From Shewanella sp. c952 (lineage in GTDB: Bacteria > Pseudomonadota > Gammaproteobacteria > Enterobacterales > Shewanellaceae), in assembly GCF_019654975.1 (NCBI RefSeq), contig NZ_BPEW01000004.1, forward strand, positions 142,520 to 206,519: DNA of 64,000 nucleotides, read 5' to 3'. The position numbers were made by a program, and so were the translations under genes. This document shows, one piece after another, positions 45,391 through 54,588 of this stretch. Position 1 is the first letter of the stretch, and every line of letters starts with the position of its first letter. The notes below the pieces were generated by a model that saw nothing but the letters and a program-made list of their open reading frames with translations, was not told the DNA's origin and did not search any database.

Positions 45391-46848
45391 TTGAGCAAAT
45401 TAACTTTTTCGAAATCTATTATTGCAGGGACATTGGCATTTACCTTAGCAGCCTCACCTGTTGCCTACGCCAATAACGATCTTCCTGACTTAGGTACAGC
45501 GGCAGTCAATACATTCAGTTTAGAAAAAGAAACCGAATATGGTGATGCGTATATGCGCGTTATTAGATCATCGGCACCGATGCTCAATGATCCAGTATTG
45601 AATCAGTACTTAACAGAGCTAGGTAATAAGCTTGTTGCCCACGCAACAGGGGTTAAAACACCGTTCTACTTTTTTTTACTACGTAATGATGAGATAAATG
45701 CATTCGCATTTTTTGGTGGCCATGTAGGCGTACATACTGGTTTGTTTCTAAATGCTGATACTGAAAGTGAACTCGCTTCAGTACTTGGACACGAAATTAC
45801 TCACGTTACTCAACGTCACTTAGCCCGCTCTTTAGAAGCACAGCAAAAAAGCTCAACAGCTACTATTGCTGGCATGCTTGGCGCTATTCTACTTACGATA
45901 GCATCACCACAAGCGGGTATGGCTGCACTAGCAACCACTCAAGCATTGTCTACGCAGGCCAAAATTAACTACACCCGAATGCATGAAAAAGAAGCAGATC
46001 GAATCGGCATGCAAATTTTAGTCGATGCGGGCTTTGATCCCAATGGTGCGGCAAATTTCTTTGGTAAACTGGCATCGCGCTACAGATTCACCACTAAGCC
46101 ACCACAAATGTTGTTGACTCACCCATTACCAGAGTCACGAATTTCTGAAGCAAGAATTAGAGCACAGCAATATCCATTACGTCATGTACCGGACAATTTG
46201 AATTTCCAATTAGCTAAAGCAAGGATCCAAGTGAGGTTTTCAGGCTACAGCGAGGCCGCTGTGTTGTCGATGTTTGAGAAACAACTGAAGCACCATCGTT
46301 ATACATTTAAAAGTGCAGCGGAGTACGGTAAAGCCCTTGCCTATTTTAGAATGGATAAATTTGAAGAGTCAGAAAAAATCATCGATGAATTGCTGGCTAG
46401 CGAGCCTAACAATCTATTTTTTATTGATACAAAAACAGATCTATTGACTCAAAAAGGTGATTACAAATCGGCTATCGCTCTGTTATTAAACCAGCAAAAG
46501 ATAAAACCGACTTCAAGCGTTGTTAACACCAACTTAGCCAATGTTTATATTGAGAACGATCAAACCGAAAAAGCGATACCACTGCTTGAAGATCTAATTT
46601 TTCTCGACAAGCAAGATCAACTTGCTTATTTTCTGCTGACAGAAGCCTATAGAAAGAATGGTAATAAAGCCATGGAACACTTTGTAAAAGCAGAATCTTT
46701 AGCACTTGCGGCTGATTATAAGACAGCCATTGATCAGCTTAATTTTGCCTACAAGCAGTCAAAAGAAAATCCACTGCAATTAGCACGCATAGAAGCAAGG
46801 ATCAGGCAATTCAGACAAGCAGATAGAGCGATGGAATCACTACAGTAA
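45391..46848 (+). CDS. bepA: Outer-membrane protein assembly metalloprotease BepA (M48)
   Basis: This 485-residue protein starts at TTG 45391 behind AAGGATC. A signal peptide (about 1-27) is followed by an M48 zinc protease domain with HEITH (H134, E135, H138) and third ligand E201 in HEKEADRIG, then a TPR domain (about 300-480). BepA degrades misassembled LptD and BamA and assists LptD folding in the periplasm. It is followed by yfgD-like arsC, as in E. coli. Confidence 0.93.
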   Translation: MSKLTFSKSIIAGTLAFTLAASPVAYANNDLPDLGTAAVNTFSLEKETEYGDAYMRVIRSSAPMLNDPVLNQYLTELGNKLVAHATGVKTPFYFFLLRNDEINAFAFFGGHVGVHTGLFLNADTESELASVLGHEITHVTQRHLARSLEAQQKSSTATIAGMLGAILLTIASPQAGMAALATTQALSTQAKINYTRMHEKEADRIGMQILVDAGFDPNGAANFFGKLASRYRFTTKPPQMLLTHPLPESRISEARIRAQQYPLRHVPDNLNFQLAKARIQVRFSGYSEAAVLSMFEKQLKHHRYTFKSAAEYGKALAYFRMDKFEESEKIIDELLASEPNNLFFIDTKTDLLTQKGDYKSAIALLLNQQKIKPTSSVVNTNLANVYIENDQTEKAIPLLEDLIFLDKQDQLAYFLLTEAYRKNGNKAMEHFVKAESLALAADYKTAIDQLNFAYKQSKENPLQLARIEARIRQFRQADRAMESLQ

Positions 46849-46910
46849 ATGTGACTCACGTCACTATTTAAAGTATGATATTGGCAACTTTAGCAGAAGT
46901 ATAAAAAACT

Positions 46911-47261
46911 ATGACAAACGTAAGCATTATCCATAACCCTAGATGCTCAAAAAGCAGACAAACCCTTGCATTGCTTGAAGAGCAAGGCTGCGACATAACT
47001 ATCATTGAATATTTAAAAACGCCACTTTCAGCCACTGAAATCAGCAGCATTCAATCAAAGCTTGCAGTGACTCCAAGAGAGATGATGCGAGTGAAAGAAG
47101 ATGAGTACAAGCAGCAAAATCTAGCAGATATAAATGTCACCGACGCCCAGTTAATTCAAGCGATGGTCGATACACCTAAATTAATAGAACGCCCTATTGT
47201 ATTGGCAAATAATAAAGCCGCCATCGGTCGTCCACCTGAAAATGTGTTAACCATTTTATAA
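46911..47261 (+). CDS. ArsC-family reductase, YfgD-like
   Basis: This 116-residue protein has the catalytic cysteine C12 in HNPRCSKSRQT and the family C-terminal motif LIERPIVLANNKAAIGRPPE. It matches glutaredoxin-dependent arsenate reductases in sequence, but the gene order bepA-yfgD suggests the chromosomal YfgD ortholog, whose arsenate activity is unproven. No ars operon is near. Confidence 0.9.
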   Translation: MTNVSIIHNPRCSKSRQTLALLEEQGCDITIIEYLKTPLSATEISSIQSKLAVTPREMMRVKEDEYKQQNLADINVTDAQLIQAMVDTPKLIERPIVLANNKAAIGRPPENVLTIL

Positions 47262-47273
47262 GAGAGCAAGTAA

Positions 47274-47645
47274 ATGGAGTCATCCACCCTTTTTAAACTA
47301 TGTCGTACTGGGTACCTGCTTTTGGTCATTATGCTAAGCTACTGGTTTATTCAGCAAGGCGTATCTGGTGAATATTCAATGCTGTTTAGCTTACTATGGT
47401 TAATTCCATTGTTGCTGCCTTTAAAAGGGATATTAACGGGAAAACCTTATACCTATGCTTGGGCAAGCTTTATTTTGTGTTTATACATGTTGCATGCGCT
47501 AACATTGGTTTATGTTACTGAGACTAACTTAGCATTCGCTGTTATCGAATCGCTGCTAATAGGTGTGCTACTGATTGGTTTTCCGTTTTACGCTCGGATC
47601 CGAGGCCGAGAGTTAGGTCTTGGGCTGAAGAAAAAGAAAAAGTAA
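47274..47645 (+). CDS. Inner-membrane protein, DUF2069
   Basis: This 123-residue protein has four predicted membrane helices (about 11-29, 35-52, 59-78 and 88-107) and ends in a very basic tail (LGLKKKKK). It follows the YfgD-like gene by 12 bp, so it is in the same transcript. Proteins of this size and position are annotated DUF2069; I know of no function. Confidence 0.8.
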   Translation: MESSTLFKLCRTGYLLLVIMLSYWFIQQGVSGEYSMLFSLLWLIPLLLPLKGILTGKPYTYAWASFILCLYMLHALTLVYVTETNLAFAVIESLLIGVLLIGFPFYARIRGRELGLGLKKKKK

Positions 47646-47659
47646 CCAAAAACAACTAT

Positions 47660-47686
47660 AGGCTGGTATCTGCCAGCCTTCCTATT
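47660..47686 (+). terminator. Intrinsic terminator after bepA-yfgD-DUF2069
   Basis: A 7-bp stem AGGCTGG / CCAGCCT with a 6-nt loop is followed by a T-rich tract. Confidence 0.65.
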
Positions 47687-47863
47687 TAGCAAATCTCACT
47701 GACTCATCAACTCCCTTTCAAAAACACCTTCGTCGCTGTTATCGCGTAACAAAAAACATGGCTCATTGGGCCTATAACAGACAAAGATGTTGAAGAAACA
47801 AACTGCATGCTATATTAAATTAATAGCAAAACAATAATAACAAGAAAGATTTGAGGTCGGGCA

Positions 47864-49792
47864 ATGCTAAGCAAGAATCAACTAATATTACTAAGTATAT
47901 TCTCACTTACCGCATGTGGTGGAAGCAGCGACAATGCAGACAGTGATTTAATTCCCCCTCCTATTACCGATGCACTTGCGCGTTGTGAGGTGCAATCTAA
48001 CCTCAAAGAAATGTCCAGTTCGTCTAACATCAGCTTTTATATAGAGCCTAGTTATCAATCGCTGCAGCCCGCTGTAATCGCGGCAGCCATAAACGGTGCA
48101 GAGAGTTCAAATTACACCTTTAGCTGGTCTCAAAAGTCAGGAGATGCACTGGTATTAAAATCGACACATAGCCCAATGCTTGCTTTTACCGCCCCAACAA
48201 GTGGCAACTATCAATTTGAGCTCACCGCAATGAGTGAAACTAATTCATACAGTGCTATTGCGACAATTGACGTCGTTGATGGCCAAACAAACCAATTAGC
48301 AATACGTGTTGATCATCAAGTAACCATGGGAAGTGGGGTCAGTTTTAGAGTCGATACGCCACCTTCAGCGGTTCCAGAAAGTATCAGTTGGTGCTTAGCA
48401 GCTGGGCCTGATATTAATGTGGATCTTTCTAATTTGGAAAACCCGCTATTGACTGCACCAAATGTTGACCAAGATACTTTTTCTATTTTAAGAGCATCAG
48501 CGACGATTAATGGTCAACAAAGCTCTGATGACGTACATATACTCATTACCAAAGAAGCCGCAATTACTTCCAAATATTTCGATTCGCCAGTCGCTAGAAC
48601 GTTCAGTTATCAAGGCAATTCACCTTATAAAGCGGTATTACGTGATTGTGTTTATTCTAATCAATTAGAGCAAAGTTGCACAATTGACCAACTACCACTT
48701 ATCGGACAGGAATCGAACAGTGGTAAACAACAAATACTAGATAGACTGTTAGTTTCACACCAATGGATGGGAGAAAACTTCGAATATTTTCTGGATCACT
48801 TAGATGCAGATAGCGACTTTGCAACCTTGCTTCAATCAGTTACCGCGATTGTTATTAGCTACGATGTACGGCCGTCATTCTATTGGGTCGCCACAGGCGC
48901 CATCTACCTTGATCCTAACGACTTGTGGCTGCTTGCAGAAGAGAGAGATACCATCAATGAAGCGCCAGATTATCGCAGTGGTTTTGGCGGTGAGTTACAG
49001 TTTCTAATGCCATGGCGTTATGTGAAAAACAACCAATATACTTCCTATATTACCCCACGCAGTACACGCGTTAATCGGACACCAGCAGAGATGCAGCCCG
49101 ACTTAGCTTCCCTGCTCTATCACGAACTTGCTCACGCTAATGATTTTTTCCCTCGTAGTGTCCATCCATATCTTCAGGGCCCGACACTTTTGGATGATTA
49201 TGAAACAAGAAATAGTCAACAATTGCTTATTTCTGATCAGTTAACAGCTAAATACCCATTAAACAGCACTGAAATGAAGAGCTTGGCAGATGTCAGTTTT
49301 AGAGGTGAGTCCGCAACAGATCAACAAAAGGCATACATGCCGAGTGACATCAGTAGCTTTTTTTCAGCTGATACCGCATCTGATTACTACGCATATTCAA
49401 CGCGCAGAGAAGATGCGGCGATGTTATTTGAAGAAGCGATGATGAGTCACAGACTCGGTATTCAAAGGGATGTTGGTGTAACAGATAAACCAGATGTTAT
49501 TTCTGCAGATACCATTAGAGTTGACTGGGGACAAAGAGGAAGAATTGGCGATGACTCTCTGCAAAATAGAGCAGCCTTTGTCATTAATGAAATATTTCCA
49601 GAGTTTGATGCAATTACACTCGTAAATAACCTACCTCAACCTATTCCTATGGCGCAAGGAGCGACTTGGTCTGAAAACCTTGCTATTTCTCCCGCTATGA
49701 AGAGTTCAGGTAATCGAGTATCCGCAGCTGATACAGCAAATACCCCAGCAGTAACGTTTAGTGGTAGCAGACACCTATCTGCCGTAGATTAA
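47864..49792 (+). CDS. Lipoprotein with HExxH metallopeptidase-like motif and PKD-like domain
   Basis: I do not recognise a family for this 642-residue protein. It starts with a lipoprotein signal (SLTACGG). A beta-sandwich resembling a PKD domain follows (about 50-140: YTFSWSQKSGDAL, SGNYQFELTAMSE), then a second beta region to about 230. The C-terminal half contains LLYHELAHANDFFP, with H420, E421 and H424 forming a zincin HExxH motif. A candidate third ligand is E523 or E524 in AAMLFEEAMMSH, at gluzincin-like spacing. It may be a surface zinc peptidase; catalysis is not shown. It is a single gene with its own terminator, inserted between bepA-yfgD and hda, which are neighbours in E. coli. 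Confidence 0.7.
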   Translation: MLSKNQLILLSIFSLTACGGSSDNADSDLIPPPITDALARCEVQSNLKEMSSSSNISFYIEPSYQSLQPAVIAAAINGAESSNYTFSWSQKSGDALVLKSTHSPMLAFTAPTSGNYQFELTAMSETNSYSAIATIDVVDGQTNQLAIRVDHQVTMGSGVSFRVDTPPSAVPESISWCLAAGPDINVDLSNLENPLLTAPNVDQDTFSILRASATINGQQSSDDVHILITKEAAITSKYFDSPVARTFSYQGNSPYKAVLRDCVYSNQLEQSCTIDQLPLIGQESNSGKQQILDRLLVSHQWMGENFEYFLDHLDADSDFATLLQSVTAIVISYDVRPSFYWVATGAIYLDPNDLWLLAEERDTINEAPDYRSGFGGELQFLMPWRYVKNNQYTSYITPRSTRVNRTPAEMQPDLASLLYHELAHANDFFPRSVHPYLQGPTLLDDYETRNSQQLLISDQLTAKYPLNSTEMKSLADVSFRGESATDQQKAYMPSDISSFFSADTASDYYAYSTRREDAAMLFEEAMMSHRLGIQRDVGVTDKPDVISADTIRVDWGQRGRIGDDSLQNRAAFVINEIFPEFDAITLVNNLPQPIPMAQGATWSENLAISPAMKSSGNRVSAADTANTPAVTFSGSRHLSAVD

Positions 49793-49827
49793 ACTGGTAA
49801 TTTAGCGACAGCCGAGAAATTTTCAAC

Positions 49828-49856
49828 AAAAAGCCCAGCATAAACTGGGCTTTTTA
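49828..49856. terminator. Bidirectional terminator between the HExxH lipoprotein and hda
   Basis: An 11-bp perfect stem AAAAAGCCCAG / CTGGGCTTTTT with a 6-nt loop lies between convergent genes. Confidence 0.88.
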
Positions 49857-49873
49857 TTGCAAGATACTCGTCA

Positions 49874-50584
49874 CTAAAGCCGCAGCACCTCTTTGATAAA
49901 CGGTATCGTCAATTTTCGTTGATGAACCATGGAAGCTTTGTCTAAACGATCAAGCACATCAAACAGTGTTCTTAAGTCTCGAGCTAAACGATTCAACAAG
50001 AAACGACCAACATCTTCCGAAAGCTGTAACCCACGCATTGCTGCACGGCGTTGTAAGGCAGCTAGCTTTTCATCATCTGCCATTGGTTGCAGTTGATAGT
50101 TAAGTCCCCATTGCATTCTAGAGATAAGATCGGGTAAAGCGAAACCGGTATCACTCGGCGAGACGCTAGCGCTTAATACTAATGAACACGTCTTTTGTTC
50201 TGAAATTCTGTTATAAAGATCAAATATGGCTTCTTCCCATACGGGATGGCCTGCAATGGCATTCACATCGTCAATACATACCAAATCTATTTTCTCTAAG
50301 CCTTCTAATAAAGCTGGAGAGATACTGGCATGGATCCCGAGTGGAATATAGAAACTACTGCGATTAAGGTCGTTAGCGTGAGCACATGCAGCATGCATTA
50401 AGTGCGTGCGGCCAGATTTCTCTGGGCCCCAAATAAACACAGCACCTTCAGCTCTACCCTCGGCACATGCTTGTAAACTCTGGATGAGTTCATCATTACC
50501 TGCAGCAGGATAATAACTATTAAAGGTCTCATCATCAGGAAGATGAACGGGTAGTGATAATTGTAATGGTGAGTTTGATTTCAC
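49874..50584 (-). CDS. hda: DnaA regulatory inactivator Hda
   Basis: This 236-residue protein has the sliding-clamp binding motif QLSLPV at residues 8-13. The AAA+ domain follows with the P-loop WGPEKSGRTH (Arg replaces the usual Lys, as in E. coli Hda) and the VCIDDVNA Walker B. With the loaded clamp it stimulates ATP hydrolysis by DnaA and prevents re-initiation of replication. It is next to uraA as in E. coli, with DUF2066 between. Confidence 0.93.
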   Translation of the reverse strand: MKSNSPLQLSLPVHLPDDETFNSYYPAAGNDELIQSLQACAEGRAEGAVFIWGPEKSGRTHLMHAACAHANDLNRSSFYIPLGIHASISPALLEGLEKIDLVCIDDVNAIAGHPVWEEAIFDLYNRISEQKTCSLVLSASVSPSDTGFALPDLISRMQWGLNYQLQPMADDEKLAALQRRAAMRGLQLSEDVGRFLLNRLARDLRTLFDVLDRLDKASMVHQRKLTIPFIKEVLRL

Positions 50585-50655
50585 TCAGGAGTATCTCGAC
50601 AACGCAGTATTCAATTTAGGTGCACATACTAGCATGTGCACCCGTGAATTGGGAG

Positions 50656-51762
50656 TTATTGACCCTTCCAATAGTAGATCTGTGTCGGTTTATTGGCATT
50701 GTTCTCGCTACCAAAGTTCGCGTACTCTACATTGTCACTGGAGGCATTACCTATAGATTCAATGCGGGGGTCGAGTTTCATTAAACGGTGTAAATCTTCT
50801 TCATTACCAAAAAGGCCTAAATTAAACTCAACAGTCATTCCCTCAATACTTGCCACCGTTACGGTTTTGATAGCGCTTAATTGATTAAGATATTTCTCTA
50901 TTTCAACCAATTGCTTCATCTCACTAACATCTGTAAAGGTAATTTTTGTTGTCAGCTTCTCTCCGGAGTCAGCAATAGCGTATTGGCTTACATAGTATTC
51001 GCTAGCTGCTGCAGTAATATCGGCTACAGCTTGTTCAACACTTGCAGACTCGCCGCTTTGACTAGTCGATGGTGTGTATTGACTGGCGCCGGTCCTCAAC
51101 TCTCTAGGATAAAGTGACATCTGATAACTAAAAACCGCACCTTGAGGGGATATCGTTGCCATTATAAAATAATTCGCCTGATACCTTAGCGAAGCATTTG
51201 CCACATTATCAGTAAATTGGCCGCGAATATCATTAATTCCAACCTGCATAGAATCGTCAAGATCCATTAAGGGAAACAATAAAGGCACACCACGGTTGGA
51301 TGATTGTGTATCAAATGATGTTCGAGTGACTGATGTAGAAGCATCATTTAAAATCTTTCTATTACCTTCAGCTTCTTCCACTAACCATACCAAGGTCAAT
51401 GGACGTTGTTTACCCCAGACAGGCAAGCCAGCTTGGCGGAGTAAACCAATAAGACGTTTGTGATCAAAACTCACCTTAATGAACAATTCGCCATCCAAAT
51501 CTTGATAACCGTACTGTGTCATCATTGCGCTTGCATTGGCTAACTGCTTCACCACATCAGGGTGGGTTAACGCACTTTGAGTGCCTGTATTTTTAAGTAC
51601 AACCTCTTTTAAGCCCTGCTTTATCGCCTGGCTTCTCAAATTTTTAGCCCTTGAGTCCACTGGTACTAGGCTCTCGTCTAGATTGTACACTTCAGCAGCA
51701 ATAGCTGAAAAACAAAATAATAAGGGGAACATCATCATGTAACGACAGACAGTTTTAAGCAT
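50656..51762 (-). CDS. Exported protein, DUF2066
   Basis: The start is set at ATG 51762 because a good signal peptide follows at once (MFPLLFCFSAIAA); a GTG eight codons earlier is possible. The product is 368 residues. The N-terminal region VDSRAKNLRSQAIKQGLKEV is typical of DUF2066 proteins, which lie next to hda in many gamma-proteobacteria. Periplasmic location is inferred. Function is unknown. Confidence 0.85.
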   Translation of the reverse strand: MLKTVCRYMMMFPLLFCFSAIAAEVYNLDESLVPVDSRAKNLRSQAIKQGLKEVVLKNTGTQSALTHPDVVKQLANASAMMTQYGYQDLDGELFIKVSFDHKRLIGLLRQAGLPVWGKQRPLTLVWLVEEAEGNRKILNDASTSVTRTSFDTQSSNRGVPLLFPLMDLDDSMQVGINDIRGQFTDNVANASLRYQANYFIMATISPQGAVFSYQMSLYPRELRTGASQYTPSTSQSGESASVEQAVADITAAASEYYVSQYAIADSGEKLTTKITFTDVSEMKQLVEIEKYLNQLSAIKTVTVASIEGMTVEFNLGLFGNEEDLHRLMKLDPRIESIGNASSDNVEYANFGSENNANKPTQIYYWKGQ

Positions 51763-51936
51763 ATTATAGGCTTCAACAAACGACACAGTTAACCAAATTG
51801 TACCACAGTCGGCGTAATTAGGAATTTTATAGCACCAAGTTTTCTCCCTTAAGATCAGTGTTGTTTGAACAAAATCGCTGTAAATTTTGTTTCATAAAGA
51901 TATGATTGTTAAGTTTATTAAAATAAGAGAATAATA

Positions 51937-53190
51937 ATGAAAAACCTTACACTCCCTTTACAGGGGGCCCAAATGCTATTTGTAGCATTTGGTGCACTCG
52001 TATTAATGCCTCTATTAACAGGCTTAGATACCAATGTCGCACTCTTTACTGCAGGTATTGGTACACTCATTTTCCAGCTAATAACAAAACGTCAAATTCC
52101 AATCTTCCTCGCATCTTCTTTCGCCTTTATCGCTCCGATTATGTATGGCGTACAAACATGGGGTATTCCATCAACAATGGGAGGGCTCATGGCGGCGGGT
52201 TGCGTGTATGTCCTGCTTGCAACAGTTGTTAAAGTCAGAGGCGCTGGCTTTATTAAACGCTTACTACCGCCTGTGGTAGTCGGCCCAGTTATCATTGTTA
52301 TAGGATTAGGCTTAGCGCCCGTCGCCGTTAATATGGCGATAGGAAAAACGGGAGACGGTAGCTTAGTATTAGTAGAGCAAAATACCGCACTGATTATCTC
52401 TTTAGCTTCACTCTTTACCACTATAGCCGTGGCTATCTTTGCAAAAGGAATGCTAAAACTGATGCCTATTCTTGCCGGTATTTCAGTTGGTTACGGTCTA
52501 AGCTTAGCTTTTGGTATTGTTGATTTCTCGCCTGTAGCAAATGCCAGCTGGATAGCGATGCCAAATTTTGTCGCGCCAGAGTTTAACTGGCATGCAATTC
52601 TATTTATGATCCCCGTCGCAATCGCCCCTGCAGTTGAGCATATTGGTGATATTCTAGCGATCTCGAATGTAACCGGAAAAGATTTCATCAAAAAACCGGG
52701 TCTACATCGAACATTAGCCGGTGATGGTGTCGCAACCATTGCATCGTCAGCATTTGGTGGACCACCAAATACCACTTATTCTGAAGTGACCGGCGCTGTA
52801 ACACTCACAAAAGCATTCAATCCAGTGATAATGACATGGACCGCTATAACCGCCATCTTATTAGCATTTATTGGTAAACTCGGCGCCCTAATGCAAACAA
52901 TCCCAGTACCTGTTATGGGCGGGATTATGTGTTTACTGTTCGGCTCAATTGCTGCGGTAGGTCTCAATTCATTAATCAAGAATCACGTCGATATGAACGA
53001 GCCACGTAATTTAAGTATTGTCGGCGTAACGTTAGTCTTTGGTATTGGCGGAATGGCTTTTGGTATCGGCTCATTTAGCCTTACAGGCATAAGCTTATGC
53101 GGCATTATCGCAATATTGATGAACCTTGTGCTTCCTGATAATGCCGCGGCTCATGAAAAGATTGTCAGTGATGATTTAGATCAGATCTAA
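51937..53190 (+). CDS. uraA: Uracil permease (NCS2 family)
   Basis: This 417-residue protein has about 14 membrane segments. Family motifs include LPLQGAQMLFVAFGALVLMPLLTGL, a PPVVVGPVIIVIGLGLAP helix, the substrate-site region AVEHIGDILA, and GGPPNTTYSEVTGAV. It imports uracil with protons. It matches UraA of E. coli in sequence and in its place near hda. upp is not seen in the window. Confidence 0.93.
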   Translation: MKNLTLPLQGAQMLFVAFGALVLMPLLTGLDTNVALFTAGIGTLIFQLITKRQIPIFLASSFAFIAPIMYGVQTWGIPSTMGGLMAAGCVYVLLATVVKVRGAGFIKRLLPPVVVGPVIIVIGLGLAPVAVNMAIGKTGDGSLVLVEQNTALIISLASLFTTIAVAIFAKGMLKLMPILAGISVGYGLSLAFGIVDFSPVANASWIAMPNFVAPEFNWHAILFMIPVAIAPAVEHIGDILAISNVTGKDFIKKPGLHRTLAGDGVATIASSAFGGPPNTTYSEVTGAVTLTKAFNPVIMTWTAITAILLAFIGKLGALMQTIPVPVMGGIMCLLFGSIAAVGLNSLIKNHVDMNEPRNLSIVGVTLVFGIGGMAFGIGSFSLTGISLCGIIAILMNLVLPDNAAAHEKIVSDDLDQI

Positions 53191-53260
53191 ATAGATAAGT
53201 TGGTTAAAGCAATGCAGCGAACACTTACATAGCGCTTGGGAATAAATCTAAAGCCTAAAT

Positions 53261-53297
53261 AAAAAGCCCTGAATATCAATGATATTCAGGGCTTTTT
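53261..53297. terminator. Bidirectional terminator between uraA and grxD
   Basis: A 17-bp perfect stem (AAAAAGCCCTGAATATC and its complement) with a 3-nt loop lies between convergent genes, with a T-tract on each strand. Confidence 0.92.
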
Positions 53298-53324
53298 TAT
53301 AGAAACTATAGGCTAGCTGCTCGC

Positions 53325-53660
53325 TTACTCGTCTTCAGTTTTATATTTTGCAGCCGTTTCCTTGATAAGGGTCTTTAACTCACCCTTTTGGAACATTTCA
53401 GTAAGGATATCGCAGCCACCGATTAACTCTCCTTCGATCCATAATTGTGGGAACGTAGGCCAGTTAGCATATTTAGGAAGCTCGGCACGAATATCCGGAT
53501 GCTGAAGAATATCAACAAAAGCAAACTGCTCTTCACAATTAATCATGATCTGCGCGACCTGAGAAGAAAAACCACAGCTTGGTAACTTTGGTGAGCCTTT
53601 CATGTATACGATAATTGGGTTTTCGGCTATTTGCTGCTTGATCTTATCAACTGTTTCCAT
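53325..53660 (-). CDS. grxD: Monothiol glutaredoxin GrxD (Grx4)
   Basis: This 111-residue protein has the monothiol active site CGFS with C29, preceded by MKGSPKLPS, and the glutathione-binding segments WPTFPQLWI and GGCDIL. CGFS glutaredoxins carry 2Fe-2S clusters and hand them to other proteins. It is divergent from sodB, as near grxD-sodB in E. coli. Confidence 0.95.
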   Translation of the reverse strand: METVDKIKQQIAENPIIVYMKGSPKLPSCGFSSQVAQIMINCEEQFAFVDILQHPDIRAELPKYANWPTFPQLWIEGELIGGCDILTEMFQKGELKTLIKETAAKYKTEDE

Positions 53661-53745
53661 TTTTCATTCCTGGGTTATACAACATTGCGATAGGCTATTG
53701 TACGCCAGTATAGTACAGAACAAAAACCTACTTTTCCTAGGGCCA

Positions 53746-53824
53746 TTACCTAATAGAATTTATCGATTGAGGTAATCGACTGTTTCGAATAAACAATGAT
53801 ACACTTCACAAGTTTATTAGGTAA
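53746..53824. promoter_or_regulatory. Spaced 10-bp inverted repeat upstream of sodB
   Basis: TTACCTAATA (53746-53755) and TATTAGGTAA (53815-53824) are exact reverse complements 59 bp apart in the grxD-sodB divergent region. They could be paired operator half-sites; the binding protein is unknown. Confidence 0.3.
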
Positions 53825-53884
53825 AATGTCTCGCAGTGAGCAAGAACGCATACAACTACAATCTAGAGTTAACGGAGAAAACTA

Positions 53885-54469
53885 ATGGCTTTCGAATTAC
53901 CAGCATTACCTTACGCAAAAAACGCACTTGAGCCACATATCTCAGAAGAAACAATTAACTACCATTACGGTAAGCATCACAACACTTACGTTGTAAAGCT
54001 TAATGGTCTAGTTGAGGGAACTGAGCTTGCAGAAAAGAGCCTAGAAGAGATCATCAAGACCTCTACTGGTGGTATCTTTAACAATGCAGCACAGATCTGG
54101 AACCACACTTTTTACTGGAACTGCCTATCGCCAAACGGTGGCGGTGAAGCAACTGGTCCAGTAGCTGACGCTATCGTTGCAGCATTCGGTTCTTTCGATG
54201 CTTTCAAAGCGCAATTCACTGATTCAGCAGTTAACAACTTCGGTAGTGCTTGGACTTGGTTAGTGAAAAAAGCAGACGGCACTGTTGCTATCGTTAACAC
54301 TAGCAACGCTGCTACACCGTTAACTGATGAGTCTGTCACTCCAATCATGACTGTAGATGTTTGGGAACATGCGTACTACATCGATTACCGTAATGTTCGT
54401 CCTGACTACATGGCTCACTTCTGGGAGCTAATCAACTGGGATTTTGTTAACGCAAACTTCGCTGGTTAA
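53885..54469 (+). CDS. sodB: Iron superoxide dismutase
   Basis: This 194-residue protein matches E. coli SodB (193). The metal ligands lie in YHYGKHHNTYV, WNHTFYWNCLSP and DVWEHAYYIDYRN. The AAQIWNHTFYW and GSAWTWLV segments are characteristic of the Fe form. It dismutates superoxide in the cytoplasm. A strong ACGGAGAA ribosome site precedes the ATG, and a terminator follows. Confidence 0.96.
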   Translation: MAFELPALPYAKNALEPHISEETINYHYGKHHNTYVVKLNGLVEGTELAEKSLEEIIKTSTGGIFNNAAQIWNHTFYWNCLSPNGGGEATGPVADAIVAAFGSFDAFKAQFTDSAVNNFGSAWTWLVKKADGTVAIVNTSNAATPLTDESVTPIMTVDVWEHAYYIDYRNVRPDYMAHFWELINWDFVNANFAG

Positions 54470-54510
54470 TCTTAGATTTTAATAGCGCAGCTATTATAAA
54501 GATTCAAAAT

Positions 54511-54547
54511 AAAAATCCGGACTCTATTAGAGGCCGGATTTTTTTAT
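54511..54547 (+). terminator. Intrinsic terminator after sodB
   Basis: An AAAAATCCGG / CCGGATTTTT stem is extended inside by CTCT/AGAG and followed by seven Ts. Confidence 0.85.
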
Positions 54548-54588
54548 ACTTGAAGAAGCTCACAAACCATTTATATCGATCAACAGCT

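Noticed and set aside
46911..47261. Arsenic resistance operon
   Set aside because: The ArsC-family gene lies in the conserved bepA-yfgD position with no arsB, arsR or acr3 nearby, so it is the chromosomal YfgD-type gene.
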